This document shows positions 54,338-62,436 of a stretch of DNA of 64,000 bases, one piece after another. The stretch is from Arsenicicoccus piscis (lineage in GTDB: Bacteria; Actinomycetota; Actinomycetes; Actinomycetales; Dermatophilaceae). The notes beneath the pieces are model-generated. The model was given only the letters and a program-made list of their open reading frames with translations, ran no database searches and had not been told where the DNA came from. The stretch's first letter is position 1, and each line of letters starts with the position of its first letter. Where the stretch lies: positions 124,001-188,000 of the forward strand of contig NZ_JAKZHV010000002.1 in NCBI RefSeq assembly GCF_022568835.1. Direction: 5' to 3'. The position numbers and the translations under genes are program-made.

Positions 54338-54825
54338 GGCGCAGCGCGGCGGAGCTCGGCGCGGCTGAGTTCGGCGCGGAGGCGCTTGGCGCGGAGGTGC
54401 TTGGCGCGGAGCCTGGAGGGCGGGCGCTCGGCGTGAGCCGGATGCTCGACGCCGCTCGCGCCCGCCTGTCTCGACTGACCCCGCTGGAGGCGTGGGACGC
54501 CGTCCGGTCCGGCGACGGCGTGCTGATCGACGTCCGCACCGAGGCCCACCGGCGGGCGCAGGGCGAGCTGCCGGGCGCGATCGTCATCGACCTGACCGTG
54601 CTGGAGTGGCGGCTCGACCCGGCGTTCGCGTGGCGCATCCCCGAGGCCACGTCCTACGACACCCGGTGGATCGTCACGTGCCGACAGGGCTACAGCTCCA
54701 GCCTCGCGGCGATGCGTCTGCAGCAGCTCGGTCTGCACCGGGCGACCGACCTGGTCGACGGCGTCCAGGGCTGGCTCGCCGCGGGGCTGCCGCTGCACGA
54801 CGGGGTCGCTGACGTCCGGCCGTGA
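54334..54825 (+). CDS. Rhodanese-domain protein coupled to selD
   Basis: A 163-residue protein with one rhodanese domain (residues about 45-160). The active-site cysteine is in the loop TCRQGYSS, and VLIDVRTEAHRRAQGELPGAIVIDL is the CH2A-type opening. The first 30 residues consist of repeated GAE and LGAE units (GAAEFGAEALGAEVLGAE) and look like non-functional extension, so a GTG near 54434 may be the real start. The ATGA overlap with selD suggests co-translation. Rhodaneses can carry persulfide or perselenide, so selenium delivery to SelD is an inviting inference, but the same gene is also found without selD. Confidence 0.82.
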   Translation: MRRSAAELGAAEFGAEALGAEVLGAEPGGRALGVSRMLDAARARLSRLTPLEAWDAVRSGDGVLIDVRTEAHRRAQGELPGAIVIDLTVLEWRLDPAFAWRIPEATSYDTRWIVTCRQGYSSSLAAMRLQQLGLHRATDLVDGVQGWLAAGLPLHDGVADVRP

Positions 54826-54870
54826 GGCGTGAGGGGTGTCGGAACAGCGTGACGTGACAGGCTGGGACGC

Positions 54871-55437
54871 ATGAGCGCACGCCTGTTCGTGGCCATCACT
54901 CCGCCGCAGGAGGTAGTGGCCCACCTGGACACCTTCCTCGAGCCCCGCCGCGACGCCGCGCCCGACGTGCGGTGGAGCCGCCCCGACCAGTGGCACCTGA
55001 CCCTGGCGTTCCTGCCGTCCGTCAACGACAGGGCCTACGAGCGGCTGGACGAGCGACTCGACGAGATCGCCTCGCAGACAGAGCAATTCGACCTGACGCT
55101 GCGCGGGGGCGGAGCCTTCCCGGACGTCACCGAAGCGCGGGTGCTGTGGATCGACGTCGACGACGTGCTCGAGGACCTGCCTCCCCTGGCCAAGCGCGTG
55201 CGCGGCGCCGCGAACGCGAGCGGCACTGCGGTGCAAGGAGGTTCGTTCAACCCCCACCTGACGGTAGCCCGCCTCGCTCCCCCGCACGACGCCATCCGCT
55301 GGGTGCGGGTGCTGGACACCTACGCCGGCCCGACCTGGACGGTCGACGAGCTGCACCTGGTCGAGTCCCACCTCGGCCAGGGTCCCGGTGGCCGCGCCCG
55401 GCACGTCGTGCGCGAGACCTACCCCGTCGCCGCGTAG
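54871..55437 (+). CDS. thpR: RNA 2',3'-cyclic phosphodiesterase
   Basis: A 188-residue protein of the 2H phosphoesterase superfamily (LigT/ThpR). Two HxTx motifs are visible, HLTL in QWHLTLAFLP and HLTV in NPHLTVARL. The opening MSARLFVAITPP is the family signature. It hydrolyses 2',3'-cyclic phosphate ends of RNA and joins tRNA halves in vitro. It is transcribed in the same direction as selD and the rhodanese gene but 45 bases after the latter, so co-transcription is possible. The 3' end overlaps the convergent lipoprotein gene by 19 bases. Confidence 0.9.
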   Translation: MSARLFVAITPPQEVVAHLDTFLEPRRDAAPDVRWSRPDQWHLTLAFLPSVNDRAYERLDERLDEIASQTEQFDLTLRGGGAFPDVTEARVLWIDVDDVLEDLPPLAKRVRGAANASGTAVQGGSFNPHLTVARLAPPHDAIRWVRVLDTYAGPTWTVDELHLVESHLGQGPGGRARHVVRETYPVAA

Positions 55438-55871
55438 ACCTCGACGCGCCAGTCATGCTCGCTGTCCAACGTCACCGACAGGGGCCCCGAGGCGGGGGCC
55501 GGCAGCGCGTCGAACCTCAGCACGTCACCGGTCGGGACGCAGGTGGACCTCGCGTCGAGCTGGTCCGGCAGCCGCAGGTGGACCCGCCCGGCGGTGCACC
55601 ACAGGTGCACCTCCAGCGCCGGCCTGCCGGGGACTGGTCCCACGACGCCGCCGCGCCCATGGCCCGCCAGCGACGCGATCAGCGGGAGCGGAGGCGCCGA
55701 CGGTGACAGCGGTTGCGCAGTGACGCCGTCGGCGGAGGTGGTGGCGTCGTTGCTCGGCGGCGGACTCGCGGTCTGAGGCGCTTCCCCGGAAGCCCCCGTA
55801 CTGCAGCCGGCGAGGCCCACCATCATCACCACTGCCGCCGCACTGGACCTGCGCCCGATCAGCCACCCCAC
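55419..55871 (-). CDS. Predicted lipoprotein, unknown function
   Basis: A 150-residue predicted lipoprotein. The hydrophobic segment after GRRSS ends in the lipobox LAGC (residues about 20-23), then a Ser/Pro/Thr-rich linker and a small domain with two cysteines (HLWCTAGRVHLRL and STCVPTGDVLRF), resembling secreted beta-sandwich modules. GTG start at 55869-55871 with AGGAGG 5 bases before it, much better than the upstream candidates. It overlaps the 3' end of thpR. No function can be assigned. Confidence 0.72.
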   Translation of the reverse strand: MGWLIGRRSSAAAVVMMVGLAGCSTGASGEAPQTASPPPSNDATTSADGVTAQPLSPSAPPLPLIASLAGHGRGGVVGPVPGRPALEVHLWCTAGRVHLRLPDQLDARSTCVPTGDVLRFDALPAPASGPLSVTLDSEHDWRVEVYAATG

Positions 55872-55961
55872 ACGTGCCTCCTCGCAGTCTGAGCGTCCTC
55901 GTCTGAGCGTCCTCGCGAGAAACCATAGAGCGCAGTGGTGCGCTGCTGCGATCATGGAGGC

Positions 55962-56609
55962 ATGACGGTCATGCACGCAATCACCTCGTTCGCCGTCGTG
56001 GCCGGGCTGATGACCATCACCCCGGGCCTCGACACGACCCTGGTGCTGCGCACTGCTGCGCGGCACTCGCGTCGCGCGGCCTTCGCCACGGCGCTGGGGA
56101 TCAACGCCGGGGTGCTCGCGTGGGCGGTCGCCGCCGCCGTCGGTGTCTCAGCCCTACTGAACGCGTCACAGCTCGCCTTCACCGTGGTGAAAGTCGCCGG
56201 GGCGGTCTACATGCTCAAGCTCGGGATCACGATGATCCACCACGCCATCCGCCCCCCGCACGGTGACGTGGCGACGGCCGACTCACTGGCCGGTGTCACC
56301 GTGCCACCGAGCGCCACGAGCTGCTTCCGGCAGGGCTTCCTCACGAACCTGATGAACCCCAAGATCGGCGCGTTCTACGTCGCGCTGCTGCCGCAGTTCC
56401 TGCCGCCCGAGCACTCCGCGGCCGTGATGGGTGCGGTGCTCGCGCTGGTGCACAACGTCGAGGGGCTGTTGTGGTTCTCGCTCATCATCCTCGCGGTCGA
56501 CCGGATGCGAGACCTGTTGCAGCGCCCGCGAGTTCAGCGATCCGTGGACGCCGTGGCCGGCAGCGCCGTCGTCGGCTTCGGACTTCGTCTCGGCCTTAGT
56601 CGCTCTTGA
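55962..56609 (+). CDS. LysE/RhtB-family amino acid exporter
   Basis: A 215-residue membrane exporter of the LysE superfamily with six predicted segments. The first loop GLMTITPGLDTTLVLRTAARHSRRAAFATALGINAGV carries the family motif, and a second conserved stretch is GFLTNLMNPKIGAFYVALLPQFLPP. The start is uncertain: GGAGG sits directly before the ATG at 55962, with only one base between; a second ATG (55971) is better spaced. The substrate, an amino acid or a similar small molecule, is not known. The gene stands alone. Confidence 0.88.
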   Translation: MTVMHAITSFAVVAGLMTITPGLDTTLVLRTAARHSRRAAFATALGINAGVLAWAVAAAVGVSALLNASQLAFTVVKVAGAVYMLKLGITMIHHAIRPPHGDVATADSLAGVTVPPSATSCFRQGFLTNLMNPKIGAFYVALLPQFLPPEHSAAVMGAVLALVHNVEGLLWFSLIILAVDRMRDLLQRPRVQRSVDAVAGSAVVGFGLRLGLSRS

Positions 56610-57023
56610 GCTCCCCTGTCCCCCAACGCATTCCCGTAGACCGGCACAGGTGCCACCAGCTGGTGGCAGGTAAATCGTTGGCATCGCTCGGTGCTCGCGC
56701 CCTACCCTGATGCGGCGCGAGGGAGCAGCGAGCTGATGCTCTGCACCAGGTCGTCCTGCGCGTTCGAACTCGCACGTCGCTGCTGTGGACAGCATCTCTG
56801 GCAAGGACGTCTCGGCGTCCGGGGTTCGAGTCCCCACCTGGCGACGTCATCGGGGAGCCACGAGCCCCACGCTCTGCGCCCCGTCCGGTCGGCACGACGG
56901 ACGACGGCCCGCCGCGGTCTCGTCCCGATGACGTCGTCGTCCGCCGGCACCGACCCATCGCCCGCCCACAGGCGCGACACCACCACGCTGAGACCACACC
57001 GACTGCCTGAAGGAGGTCGCCCC
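56610..57023. other. Intergenic region with tRNA-like fragment
   Basis: About 410 bases between the LysE-type gene and the SPFH gene. No credible gene is visible on either strand. It contains the tRNA-like sequence at 56745-56844 and the promoter and AGGAGG site of the SPFH gene. Confidence 0.6.
56745..56844 (+). pseudogene. tRNA-like remnant (T arm and acceptor half)
   Basis: GGGG-TTCGAGT-CCCC at 56821-56835 is a perfect T arm, followed by ACCTGGC (56836-56842). Upstream, ACCAGGT at 56745-56751 can pair with six bases of it, giving an acceptor-like stem about 100 bases apart. GGACG-TCTCGG-CGTCC just before the T arm resembles a long variable arm. No proper D or anticodon arm is found, so this looks like a decayed class II tRNA or an attachment-site scar. 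Confidence 0.35.
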
Positions 57024-57710
57024 ATGTCCCTGTTCACCATCACCGTGCCCGCGAGCACCTGCGTGGTCCGCTACCACCAGGGCGCGCTCGTCGGCGTCCT
57101 CCCCGCCGGCCGGCATCGTCGTCGGTGGGGTGCGTCGGACGTGCCGGTCGACCTGCGGCGCAGCTGGATCCGGGTCGCACCGCAGGAGATCCCGTCCTCC
57201 GACGGCATCCACGTGAAGGTGTCCGCGGCGGTCCTGCACAGCGTCGGCGACCCGGTCGCCTACCTGGAGCTGACCGACGACCCCCGCGCCACGGTCTACC
57301 TCGCGGCGCAGGTCGCCCTGAGGGAGGCGCTGGCTGGGCTCACCGCCGACGAGCTGGTCCAGCGCCAGAGCGTGCTGCCGGTCCGGGCGATGGTCGAGGC
57401 GGTGCGCTCCGTCGCGGCGACGGTCGGTGTCGAGGTGCACGAGATCGTGGTCAAGGACGTCGTCCTGCCGCCCGAGATCCGCTCTGCCGCACTGGATCTC
57501 GCCACCGCGCAGAAGCGGGCGCAGGTCCAGCTCGAGGCGGCTCGGGCCGAGACCGCGGCGCTGCGGGCCCAGGCCAACGCGGCCAAGCTGCTCGACGACC
57601 ACCCGGCCCTCGCGCAGCTGCGGCTGATCCAGTCCGCGCCCTGCGGCACGAAGCTGGTCATCCAGGTCGGCGACACCGCCTCGCTCACCGAGGCTGCGTC
57701 GACCGACTGA
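57024..57710 (+). CDS. SPFH/stomatin-like domain protein
   Basis: A 228-residue protein with a short SPFH (band 7) domain: VDLRRSWIRVAPQEIPSSDGIHVKVSAAVLHSVGDPVAYLEL, then a coiled-coil-like helix (residues about 165-205, LATAQKRAQVQLEAARAETAALRAQANAAK) that normally drives oligomerisation. There is no N-terminal membrane segment, so it may be peripheral, unlike typical slipins. The ATG at 57024 follows AAGGAGG with 7 bases between. Its last two codons and stop lie in a tandem 8-bp repeat. Function unknown; possible membrane microdomain organisation. Confidence 0.78.
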   Translation: MSLFTITVPASTCVVRYHQGALVGVLPAGRHRRRWGASDVPVDLRRSWIRVAPQEIPSSDGIHVKVSAAVLHSVGDPVAYLELTDDPRATVYLAAQVALREALAGLTADELVQRQSVLPVRAMVEAVRSVAATVGVEVHEIVVKDVVLPPEIRSAALDLATAQKRAQVQLEAARAETAALRAQANAAKLLDDHPALAQLRLIQSAPCGTKLVIQVGDTASLTEAASTD

Positions 57711-57732
57711 CCGACTGACCGACTGACCGGCT
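57701..57732. repeat. Tandem 8-bp repeat (GACCGACT)
   Basis: GACCGACT occurs three times in a row from 57701, then GACCGGCT at 57725-57732. The SPFH stop codon (57708-57710) lies in the array and shows later in-frame stops. Confidence 0.9.
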
Positions 57733-57816
57733 GACCCGCAGAGGTCGGGTCTCGGATCGACGCAGCCAGTCGGGACGGCGGTTCGTCACCCACACCGCTC
57801 CGACACGGCAGGTCGT

Positions 57817-57872
57817 GACCGAGGTGGCTGGTGAACCAGCCCCCTCGGTCACCAGCCGCCACCTCGGTGACC
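57817..57872. repeat. Two overlapping hairpins after the SPFH gene
   Basis: GACCGAGGTGGCTGGT at 57817-57832 pairs with 57835-57850 (ACCAGCCCCCTCGGTC) with one mismatch and a two-base turn. GGTCACC at 57847-57853 pairs with GGTGACC at 57866-57872, so the two stems compete for the same bases. Confidence 0.8.
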
Positions 57873-57999
57873 AGCCACCATCTCGACGGGCCCCGGATCG
57901 TCGGGCGTCGGTGTCGGCGTCGGTGTCGTCGTCGGGCACCGGTGCTGTCGTCGCCTCGGGCGGGGTTCGGGGGGCGGCGTATTCACACCTGGTAGATCG

Positions 58000-58028
58000 C
58001 CTGCCTGCTGCTTGCGTGGGTAGGCAGG
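58000..58028. repeat. Hairpin adjoining the long inverted repeat
   Basis: CCTGCCT at 58000-58006 pairs with AGGCAGG at 58022-58028 over a 15-base loop. It ends exactly where the long inverted repeat begins. Confidence 0.65.
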
Positions 58029-58109
58029 GTGTGCGCTTCGGACTGATTCACGGCTCTACAGAGCAGTTTTGATCGTTCAGACGCGCGTGAGTCCGTCCGA
58101 AGCGCACAC
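58029..58109. repeat. Long inverted repeat, 24-base arms
   Basis: Arms at 58029-58052 and 58086-58109 match at 22 of 24 positions (GTGTGCGCTTCGGAC is shared exactly). The 33-base loop itself contains GCTC-TACA-GAGC. The two differences keep the arms distinct, so this is not a recent exact duplication. Confidence 0.85.
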
Positions 58110-58279
58110 TCGGGCTGGGCTCGGCACCCCAGCTGACGCGCTTCGGGTGTCGTGGGCGGCCGAGACGCGGCGCGTGGTCGCCGAGACGGCGGTTCGTCAC
58201 CCGCCCCTCGCTCGGGGTCGTCCGTCACGGCGTCGCCGCCGTGGCCCCGCCGGCTCGGCCCGGCCGGCCGGCCGGCCGC

Positions 58280-58438
58280 AAAGATGGTGGCAACCTGCTG
58301 GTCAGATCTGACGAGCAGACCGCCACTGTCCCCGAGCCCCGAGAGGCCACCCTCGCGCTCACCACCACACCCCCGTCGGCCCCCAAGATGGTGGCAACTT
58401 GGTAGTCAGATGTGACGTGCAGGCCACCACTATCCCCG
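58280..58438. repeat. Two copies of a ~55-bp palindromic element
   Basis: Copy 1 (58280-58336) and copy 2 (58384-58438) share AAGATGGTGGCAAC, GTCAGAT, TGACG and CCACT at the same spacing. Copy 1 centres on a perfect 12-bp palindrome GTCAGATCTGAC (58301-58312), extended by CTGCT and AGCAG arms and by outer GTGGC and GCCAC. Copy 2 keeps the outer arms but has a mutated centre. Confidence 0.75.
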
Positions 58439-58624
58439 TCGAGACGGCTGCGACTCGTGGACCAGGTCGTGGTGCTCGACCGTCCGCTCGGCACACGTGT
58501 GGTGACGCATGCCGGTTGCGCCAGCGAGGCGCCACGCCAGTGCCAGACGGTGCTGACCTGACCGGCCCTGACCGGCCGCGACCAGACCGCCCCAGAGCAG
58601 ACCAAACCCGTTCGAGCACAACAG

Positions 58625-58663
58625 AAGTGGGCGTGCACACCCACCAGGTGCGCACGCCCACTT
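58625..58663 (-). terminator. ilvC terminator
   Basis: AAGTGGGCGTGC and GCACGCCCACTT form a 12-bp perfect stem (58625-58636 with 58652-58663) and further pairing inside. It lies 15 bases past the ilvC stop codon at 58678. Confidence 0.8.
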
Positions 58664-58677
58664 CGAGCAGCCCCGGG

Positions 58678-59844
<1,167 letters not shown>

Positions 59845-60354
59845 TCAGGCGCGCGAGGAGCGGTCGGTGATGGAGCGAGACCCGCGGCCGATGGCGACCA
59901 GGCCGGACTGGACCAGCTCCTTGACGCCGAACGGCTCGAGCAGGCGCAGCAGCGCCTCCAGCTTGAGGACGTTGCCGGTGGCCTCGATGACCAGGGTGTC
60001 TGGGCCCACGTCGACGATCTTGGCGCGGAACATCTCGACCACCTCCATCACCTGCCCGCGGTGCGCGGTGTCCGCCCGCACCTTGACCAGGATGATGTGC
60101 CGCTGCACCGAGGACTCCGGCGCCAGCTCGACGACCTTGAGGACCTCGACGAGCTTGTTGAGCTGCTTGGTGACCTGCTCGAGCGGCAGCTGGTCGACGT
60201 CGACGCGGATCGTCATGCGCGAGACCTCGGGGTGTTCGGTCTCACCGACGGCCAGCGCCTCGATGTTGTAGCCGCGCCGGGAGAACAGGCCGGCGATGCG
60301 CGCGAGCACGCCGGGCTTGTTCTCCACCAGCACCGACAGGGTGTGCTTGGACAT
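59845..60354 (-). CDS. ilvN: Acetolactate synthase small (regulatory) subunit
   Basis: Regulatory subunit of acetohydroxyacid synthase, 169 residues, with two ACT domains. The opening MSKHTLSVLVENKPGVLARIAGLFSRRGYNIEALAVG is the valine-binding ACT domain; EPFGVKELVQSGLVAIGRG is near the end. It binds IlvB and gives feedback inhibition by valine. ATG at 60352-60354, 68 bases after ilvB. It shares the attenuated transcript. Confidence 0.97.
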   Translation of the reverse strand: MSKHTLSVLVENKPGVLARIAGLFSRRGYNIEALAVGETEHPEVSRMTIRVDVDQLPLEQVTKQLNKLVEVLKVVELAPESSVQRHIILVKVRADTAHRGQVMEVVEMFRAKIVDVGPDTLVIEATGNVLKLEALLRLLEPFGVKELVQSGLVAIGRGSRSITDRSSRA

Positions 60355-60422
60355 CAGTGTTCACCGTTCCTCGTTGCTTCGGTGGACCGAGGTGTCGGCC
60401 CGTGCTTCGCTGCGGACACGTC

Positions 60423-62246
60423 CTAGTCCTCGCGGTCCCACTCGGGCGACAGGCCCTTGGCGATCTTGATCTCGTCGTTGCTGACGCCGGCGGCCACCAT
60501 CGGCCACACCATCGCGTCGCGGCTCACGACGAAGTCGATCAGGACCGGGCGGTCGTTGATCTCCATCGCCTGCCGGATCGCGCCCTCGACCTCGGCCGGG
60601 TCGGTCACCCGGATCCCCACGCAGCCGTAGGCCTCGGCGAGCTTGACGAAGTCCGGGATGAAGACGTTGTCGTGGGAGGTGTTGAGGTCGGTGTTGGAGT
60701 AGCGCTCGTCGTAGAAGAGCGTCTGCCACTGCCGCACCATGCCGAGCGAGCTGTTGTTGATGATGGCGACCTTGATCGGGATCTGGTTGATCACGCAGGT
60801 CGCGAGCTCCTGGTTGGTCATCTGGAAGCAACCGTCGCCGTCGATCGCCCAGACCACGCGGTCCGGCTCGCCGGTCTTGGCGCCCATCGCCGCCGGGATG
60901 CAGTAGCCCATGGTGCCGAGCCCGCCGGAGTTCAGCCACGCGTTGGGCCGCTGGTAGGCGATGAACTGCGACGCCCACATCTGGTGCTGGCCCACGCCCG
61001 ACACGTAGATCGCCTCGGGCCCGGCGATCTCGCCGAGCGCACTGATGACGGCCTGCGGCGCGATCGTCGTCTCGTCGCCGTGGACGTAGCCGACCGGGTA
61101 GGTCCGCTTCCAGCCCTGGGTCTGGTCGACCCAGGCGCTGTAGTCCGGCACGTGACCAGCCGCGCGGTCGGCGGCGATCGTGTCGATGAGGTCGTTGATG
61201 ACCTCCTTGACGTCGCCGACGATCGGCACGTCGACCTTGCGGTTCTTGCCGATCTCGGCAGGGTCGACATCGGCGTGGATCACCTTGGCGCCGGGGGCGA
61301 ACGAGTCGAGCTTGCCCGTGACGCGGTCGTCGAAGCGGGCGCCGAGCGTGATCAGCAGGTCAGCCTTCTGCAGCGCGGTCACCGCGGCCACCGAGCCGTG
61401 CATGCCCGGCATGCCAAGGTGCAGCTCGTGGTCGTCCGGCACGGCGCCGCGCGCCATCAAGGTGGTGACGAGCGGGATGCCGGTGAGCTCGACGAGACGC
61501 TGCAGCTCCTGGCTCGCCTCGGCGCGGATCACGCCACCGCCCACGTAGAACACGGGGCGCCGGGCCTCCTCCATCAGCCGCGCGGCCTCGCGGATCTGCT
61601 TGCCGTGCGGCTTGAGCACCGGGCGGTAGCCCGCGAGCTCGTGCTTGGGCGGCCAGGAGAAGGTGGTCTGGGCCTGCAGCGCGTCCTTGGTGATGTCCAC
61701 GAGCACCGGACCGGGACGACCGGTGGCGGCCACGTGGAACGCCTCGGAGATGGCCCGCGGGATCTCCGCCGCGTCGGTGATGAGGTAGTTGTGCTTGGTG
61801 ATCGGCATCGTGATGCCGCGGATGTCGGCTTCCTGGAAGGCGTCCGTCCCGATCGCCCGCGAGCCGACCTGACCGGTGATCGCCACGATCGGCACCGAGT
61901 CCATGTAGGCGTCGGCGAGCGGCGTCACGAGGTTCGTTGCGCCGGGGCCGGAGGTCGCCATGCAGACCCCGACCCGCCCGGTCGCCGACGCGTAGCCCTC
62001 GGCCGCGTGGCCGGCGCCCTGCTCGTGGCGCACCAGGATGTGCCGCACGGTCGGCGAGTCCATCAGCGGGTCGTAGGCCGGCAGGATCGCGCCGCCCGGG
62101 ATGCCGAAGACCGTGTCTACGCCCATGGCCTCGAGCGAGTGGACGAGGCTCTGGGCTCCCGTGCACTCGACGGGGGCGCGCAGCCGCGAGGGGGCGGCCA
62201 CGTCAGCAGGGGTAGGGGCGCTCTGGGCGCCGCGTTGGTCGATCAC
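60423..62246 (-). CDS. ilvB: Acetolactate synthase large subunit
   Basis: Thiamine-diphosphate enzyme that starts branched-chain amino acid synthesis; 607 residues. [14 protein letters not shown] and [15 protein letters not shown] (catalytic Glu) lie in the N-terminal domain; [30 protein letters not shown] is the ThDP-binding motif. I place the start at the GTG at 62244-62246 because GAAGGA precedes it by 5 bases, whereas the ATG at 62313-62315 falls inside the attenuator terminator's T-run. The first 30 residues are low complexity. Expression should be controlled by the leader peptide and terminator upstream. Confidence 0.97.
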   Translation of the reverse strand: MIDQRGAQSAPTPADVAAPSRLRAPVECTGAQSLVHSLEAMGVDTVFGIPGGAILPAYDPLMDSPTVRHILVRHEQGAGHAAEGYASATGRVGVCMATSGPGATNLVTPLADAYMDSVPIVAITGQVGSRAIGTDAFQEADIRGITMPITKHNYLITDAAEIPRAISEAFHVAATGRPGPVLVDITKDALQAQTTFSWPPKHELAGYRPVLKPHGKQIREAARLMEEARRPVFYVGGGVIRAEASQELQRLVELTGIPLVTTLMARGAVPDDHELHLGMPGMHGSVAAVTALQKADLLITLGARFDDRVTGKLDSFAPGAKVIHADVDPAEIGKNRKVDVPIVGDVKEVINDLIDTIAADRAAGHVPDYSAWVDQTQGWKRTYPVGYVHGDETTIAPQAVISALGEIAGPEAIYVSGVGQHQMWASQFIAYQRPNAWLNSGGLGTMGYCIPAAMGAKTGEPDRVVWAIDGDGCFQMTNQELATCVINQIPIKVAIINNSSLGMVRQWQTLFYDERYSNTDLNTSHDNVFIPDFVKLAEAYGCVGIRVTDPAEVEGAIRQAMEINDRPVLIDFVVSRDAMVWPMVAAGVSNDEIKIAKGLSPEWDRED

Positions 62247-62316
62247 TGGTCCTTCACCACTTTCGGTGGGGCGGTCGGGTGGTACGTCGCCTGGTCGAGT
62301 TCCGACTCTAGTCATG

Positions 62317-62350
62317 AAAAAACCCCAGTCCCGATCGGGGACGTGGGGTT
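62317..62350 (-). terminator. Attenuator terminator upstream of ilvB
   Basis: In mRNA sense, AACCCCA pairs with TGGGGTT and GTCCC with GGGAC, with one bulged C and a CGATC loop, followed directly by a T-run. It lies about 70 bases before the ilvB start. It is in the right position for ribosome-mediated attenuation by the leader ORF. Confidence 0.9.
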
Positions 62351-62378
62351 GCGCGCTCCGCGAGGTGTGCGGTGCGCG

Positions 62379-62405
62379 CTAGGGAAGTACGAGAATGTTC
62401 GCCAC
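62379..62405 (-). CDS. ilvB leader peptide (MANILVLP)
   Basis: A nine-codon ORF (GTG GCG AAC ATT CTC GTA CTT CCC TAG) encoding MANILVLP, with four consecutive Ile, Leu and Val codons. Three of these are the rare codons ATT, GTA and CTT, which would stall the ribosome readily when the charged tRNAs are scarce. A TTGACG box at 62435-62440 and a CAGGGT at 62412-62417 with 17-base spacing would place the transcription start at or next to the GTG, so the leader may be translated leaderlessly. The ribosome position would then decide whether the terminator at 62317-62350 forms. The layout matches known ilvB leaders in Streptomyces and Corynebacterium. Confidence 0.85.
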   Translation of the reverse strand: MANILVLP

Positions 62406-62436
62406 GGCAACACCCTGCCTTGCGGGCCCGGCCGCG

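Larger units (their letters stand above)
57711..58677. other. Nearly 1 kb gene-free, repeat- and hairpin-rich region
   Basis: Between the 3' ends of the SPFH gene and ilvC. No supported gene on either strand. It contains tandem repeats, an 18-bp direct repeat (GACGGCGGTTCGTCACCC at 57774-57791 and 58185-58202), a CCGG-run (about 58258-58278), several long hairpins and the ilvC terminator. The individual elements are listed separately. Confidence 0.75.

Noticed and set aside
57711-58677. CRISPR array or hidden coding genes in the repeat-rich gap.
   Set aside because: Repeats are few, palindromic and irregularly spaced, with no spacers of equal size and no cas genes; open frames here are low-complexity and lack ribosome sites.
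62247-62315. A longer ilvB starting at the ATG at 62313-62315.
   Set aside because: That ATG lies inside the T-run of the attenuator terminator and has no ribosome site; the GTG at 62246 has GAAGGA 5 bases upstream.
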